DNA from: WHTX01 sp038255145
GTDB taxonomy: Bacteria; Actinomycetota; Acidimicrobiia; Acidimicrobiales; CAIXPF01
Direction: 5' to 3'
Assembly: GCA_038255145.1 (NCBI GenBank)
Contig: JBBSLP010000080.1
Location: forward strand, 1 to 24,545
DNA length: 24,545 bases
The notes under the pieces were generated by a model. The model was not told the DNA's origin. It saw only the letters and a program-made list of their open reading frames with translations, and did no database searches. Of this stretch, positions 21,633 through 24,545 are shown piece after piece. Made by a program: the position numbers and the translations under genes. Every line of letters begins with the position of its first letter. Position 1 is the stretch's first letter.

Positions 21633-22679
21633 CTGCGCATCGCCGTCCTCGCCCCCATCGCCTGGCGCACCCCGCCCCGTCACTACGGCCCCTGGGAGCT
21701 GTTCGCCTCCCTCCTGACGGAAGGCCTCGTGGCCCGGGGGCACCAGGTGACGCTCTTCGCCACCGCCGACTCGGTGACCACGGCCGAGCTGCGTTCCACC
21801 GTGGCCTGCGGCTGGTCCGAGGACCCCGACATCGATCCCAAGGTGGCCGAGTGCACCCACATCGCCGAGGTGTTCGAGCACGCCGATGAGTTCGACATCA
21901 TCCACAACGGCTTCGACTTCCTGCCCCTGACCTACAGCGGCCTGGTGGAGACGCCAGTGGTGACCACCATCCACGGGTTCTCCTCACCCCGCATCGTCCC
22001 CGTCTACGAGCGCTACGACGCCACCACCACCTACGTGGCCATCAGCGACGCCGACCGCCACCCCCGACTGCACTACGCGGCCACCATCCACCACGGGATC
22101 GACGTCGATGCCTTCGCCGTGCACCCCGACCCCCTCCCCAAGTCCGACGCCCACCTGCTCTTCTTCGGTCGCATCCACCCCGACAAGGGGACGGCCGAGG
22201 CCATCGCCGTGGCCGGACGCATGGGCCGACGCCTGCTCATCGCCGGCATCATCCAGGACGAGGCCTACTTCCGCGACCAGGTCGCCCCCCACCTCGACGC
22301 CGAGCGGGTGCGCTACGTCGGCCCGGTCATGGCCGCGGATCGCGCTGCCGTGCTCGGCCGCGCCCACGCCCTGCTCCACCTCATCGACTTCGAGGAACCC
22401 TTCGGCTACAGCGTGGCCGAGGCCATGGCCTGCGGGACCCCCGTCGTCGCCTACGACCGGGGGTCGATGGCCGAGCTGATCGACCACGGCACCACCGGCT
22501 ACCTGGTCAACGACCTGGACTCGGCGGTGGCCGCCGTCGACCGGGTGGGTGGCCTGGACCGGGCCGCCATCCGGGCCCACGCCATGGCCCACTTCGACCG
22601 GTCCACCATGATCGACCGCTACGTGGCCCTGTACCGCGACGTGCTCGCCGACCGCTCGGCCACGGCCGCCGGGCGGTAA
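21633..22679 (+). CDS. GT4-family glycosyltransferase with anomalous start
   Basis: About 348 aa from CTG 21633. Coding is clear from LRIAVLAPIAW (codons from 21633) onward: HYGPWE, GHQVTLFAT, TTIHGFSS, LLFFGRIHPDKG, and EEPFGYSVAEAMACGTPVV with the canonical E-x7-E of GT4 retaining enzymes. The frame contains no ATG, GTG or TTG between the upstream stop at 21567 and the first conserved strand. Two ATGs (21598, 21616) lie in the next frame and would join it if the C run at 21630-21633 had one more base. Options are a CTG start, a real frameshift, or a sequence error. GTG 21729 would delete the first beta strand and the substrate loop and is unlikely. It is divergent from the glycan operon and probably in the same pathway. 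Confidence 0.82.
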   Translation: MRIAVLAPIAWRTPPRHYGPWELFASLLTEGLVARGHQVTLFATADSVTTAELRSTVACGWSEDPDIDPKVAECTHIAEVFEHADEFDIIHNGFDFLPLTYSGLVETPVVTTIHGFSSPRIVPVYERYDATTTYVAISDADRHPRLHYAATIHHGIDVDAFAVHPDPLPKSDAHLLFFGRIHPDKGTAEAIAVAGRMGRRLLIAGIIQDEAYFRDQVAPHLDAERVRYVGPVMAADRAAVLGRAHALLHLIDFEEPFGYSVAEAMACGTPVVAYDRGSMAELIDHGTTGYLVNDLDSAVAAVDRVGGLDRAAIRAHAMAHFDRSTMIDRYVALYRDVLADRSATAAGR

Positions 22680-22732
22680 CCACCCGGTCGGGGCGGCTCA
22701 AGGTCACCCACCGCGCCGGCCGATAGCCTCCC

Positions 22733-24545
22733 ATGAGCATCGATGCGGGTTCGCCGGGTGGACCGGCGAACCGGGGGTCGCCCGCCGAAGCGCCCGGCGA
22801 GCAGGCGCTCGCCCTGCGTTCCTTCGCCTTCAACCGGCTGAGCGCCATCGCCGCCGTGCTCGACGGTGAGGGGCGCATCGTGGACACCAACGAGGCGTGG
22901 CGGCTGTTCGCCCACCTCAACGACGGTGCCCCCGCCGCCACCGGACCCGGGGTCAGCTACCTCGAGGTCTGCGATCGGGCCGCGGCCAACGGCGCCGGAG
23001 AGGCCGCGGCCGTCGCCGTGGGCCTGCGTCAGATCCTGGCCGGGGAACGGGACCGCTTCGACCTCGAGTACCGGTCGGCATCGCCCACCGAGGACAGCTG
23101 GTTCCTCGTCCAGGCGTCCTCCGCTCCCGTGCTCGACGGCGCCGGCATGGTCCTCTTCCACGTCGACATCACCGCCCGCAAGCTGCGGGAGGACCGCTTC
23201 GCGGCCCGGGCCGAGCAGGACGAGCTCACCGGGCTGCCCGACCGCCACGCCACCGTGCGGGCCATCGAGGCCCACCTGGCTGACGCTCGCCGCACCGGGG
23301 TGCCCGTGTGGGTGCTGGTGGTGGACCTCGACGGCCTCGGCGCGGTGGACGACCGCCACGGTCGCCACCTGGGCGACGAGCTCGTGGTCAAGGTGGTGGC
23401 CCGGGCCCGGCGCGCCGTGCGCGACGCCGACCTGCTGGGGCGGTTCAGCGAAGGCCAGCTCGTGCTCATCTGCCCCGACCTGGGCGTCGACGGGGCCCGA
23501 GCGCTCTCCGGCCGGCTGCGCAGCGCCATGTCCGAACCGTTCCAGTTCGGGGCCACCGAGGTCTCCCTCGGGGTGACCGTGGGCGGCGCGGCCAGCGGAG
23601 CGGACTCGACGGTGGACGACCTGCTGGCGGCGGCGGACGCCCAGCGCCACGGCGACACCACCGGGCACGGCGAACGGCGGGGCGTCGATCCCCGGGGTCG
23701 TGCCCGTCGCTCACCCGTGTCCCGCCAGCCCCGGGTCCACAGCCACCGACGGGACGAAGACCGCCCCGAGCGGCCGGCCACCCGGGCCGCCGAGGCCGCG
23801 GCCAGGGTCGCGGTCCGAGCCTCGGACCGGTGCGCATCGCGTCGCCTGCTCGACACCATCTTCGGCAGCGCCCACGACGTGGTCATGTTCGTCCTCGCCG
23901 ACGGCACCATCGACTGGGTGAGCTCGGCCTCGGGGCGGCTGTTCGGCGCCGGACCCAGCCAGCTCGTGGGTCGCCACGGCATCGAGCTCGTCCACCCCGA
24001 CGACCAGGCCCGGGTGCGGGCCGAGTTCGCCACCATCTCCCAGCTCGGCGACCAGGTGCGCACCGAGTACCGGACCGTGGGCCCCGACGGTGACGTGCAC
24101 TGGGTCGAGGAGATCGCCACCAACCTCATCGACGAGCCCGGCGTGGGCGCCATCGTCGGGCACCTGCGCGACGTCACCGACCGCAAGCAGGCCGAAGAAG
24201 CGGCCCGCTTCCAGGCCCGCCTGCTGGCCGCGGCCGGCCAACCCGTGGTGGCTGCGGACCGGGGTGGGTTGGTCATCTACTGGAACGACGCTGCCGAAGC
24301 CACCTACGGTTGGACGGCCGGAGAAGTCCAGGGACGACGGGTCTCTGACCTGCTGATCCCCTCGGGGGGCCTGGGGCCGGTGGCCACGGTGATCCGGGCC
24401 AACATCGACGGCGGTCGAGCCTGGTCCGGCGAGCTGCTGGCCCAGCGCAAGGATGGCCGCCAGATCCCCGTCCTCGTCAGCTACACCCCGTTGTTCGATG
24501 ACGAGGGCGACCACATCGCCACCATCGGGGTCTCGACGGACATCA
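22733..24545 (+). CDS. PAS-GGDEF(degenerate)-PAS-PAS signalling protein, 3' end outside window
   Basis: At least 604 aa, open to the window edge. Order: PAS-like domain ~20-150 (AAVLDGEGRIVDTNEAW ... FHVDITARK), GGDEF domain ~160-310 (DELTGLPDR, VVDLDGLGAVDD), a basic disordered linker ~305-370, PAS ~370-490 (VVMFVLADGTIDWVSSASG ... LRDVTDRK), and PAS ~500-604 (VVAADRGGLVIYWNDAAE ... YGWTAGE). The catalytic GG(D/E)EF is SEGQL (239-243), so diguanylate cyclase activity at this domain is unlikely; it may be a GTP- or partner-sensing domain. No membrane segment is seen in the visible part. GGDEF usually ends such proteins, so a second output domain (GGDEF/EAL or kinase) is expected beyond the edge. 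The ATG at 22733 has no ribosome-binding site, but a TAGCCT lies just upstream. Confidence 0.88.
   Translation, partial: MSIDAGSPGGPANRGSPAEAPGEQALALRSFAFNRLSAIAAVLDGEGRIVDTNEAWRLFAHLNDGAPAATGPGVSYLEVCDRAAANGAGEAAAVAVGLRQILAGERDRFDLEYRSASPTEDSWFLVQASSAPVLDGAGMVLFHVDITARKLREDRFAARAEQDELTGLPDRHATVRAIEAHLADARRTGVPVWVLVVDLDGLGAVDDRHGRHLGDELVVKVVARARRAVRDADLLGRFSEGQLVLICPDLGVDGARALSGRLRSAMSEPFQFGATEVSLGVTVGGAASGADSTVDDLLAAADAQRHGDTTGHGERRGVDPRGRARRSPVSRQPRVHSHRRDEDRPERPATRAAEAAARVAVRASDRCASRRLLDTIFGSAHDVVMFVLADGTIDWVSSASGRLFGAGPSQLVGRHGIELVHPDDQARVRAEFATISQLGDQVRTEYRTVGPDGDVHWVEEIATNLIDEPGVGAIVGHLRDVTDRKQAEEAARFQARLLAAAGQPVVAADRGGLVIYWNDAAEATYGWTAGEVQGRRVSDLLIPSGGLGPVATVIRANIDGGRAWSGELLAQRKDGRQIPVLVSYTPLFDDEGDHIATIGVSTDI

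Noticed and set aside
21343..21717. Plus-strand frame containing ATG 21598 and 21616 read as its own gene
   Set aside because: Its translation is Pro/Ser/Arg-rich and overlaps the clearly conserved start of the GT4. The ATGs matter only as possible starts displaced by one base.

Overview
The window is chromosomal DNA of a very high-GC actinobacterium. The gene mix suggests an environmental lineage such as the Acidimicrobiia, but this is inferred from gene content only. It includes F420-type luciferase-like oxidoreductases, several VOC proteins, an HpaB-type flavin monooxygenase, a DUF222/13E12 HNH nuclease and GTG starts with four-base overlaps. Several genes also have a TANNNT -10 element 6-7 nt before the start codon, which suggests leaderless mRNAs.

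Left part, all on the minus strand (84-10288): an SDR dehydrogenase follows an LLM oxidoreductase in a likely two-gene operon (84-1775). A 605-bp gene-free stretch holds a MITE-like element with 22-bp perfect terminal inverted repeats and two 72-bp direct repeats (1911-2285). Next come a second LLM oxidoreductase (2381-3301), a heterodimeric ABC exporter (3358-7043, one active and one degenerate nucleotide site), and an operon of pirin, VOC/extradiol-like protein and HpaB-type monooxygenase (10288 down to 7151), which looks like aromatic-compound catabolism.

Middle (10289-13099): a palindrome and two facing leaderless promoters separate the pirin operon from a plus-strand two-domain VOC protein (10372-11130). 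Convergent to that gene is a lower-GC DUF222-HNH gene (11145-12425) with a canonical actinobacterial LexA box upstream. About 630 bp without a recognisable gene follow.

Right part: a plus-strand operon (13100-17607) carries a possible 37-aa ORF, a VOC protein with an intact H-H-E metal triad, a 1095-aa STAND-type ATPase regulator and an AAC(3)-I-like GNAT acetyltransferase, coupled by ATGA overlaps or a 10-nt gap. Facing it is a tightly overlapped minus-strand glycan operon (21412 down to 17614): GT4-type glycosyltransferase, six-hairpin (alpha/alpha)6 protein and GH130 glycosidase/phosphorylase. A second GT4 (about 21633-22679) diverges from it across a shared promoter region with an 18-bp perfect palindrome. 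That GT4 lacks a normal in-frame start codon. The window ends inside a PAS-GGDEF-PAS-PAS signalling protein whose GGDEF signature is degenerate (SEGQL).

The best leads are the divergent glycan locus with its operator, the LexA-controlled leaderless HNH gene, the MITE-like repeat, and the ATPase-VOC-GNAT operon. No RNA gene, CRISPR array or intact transposon was found.
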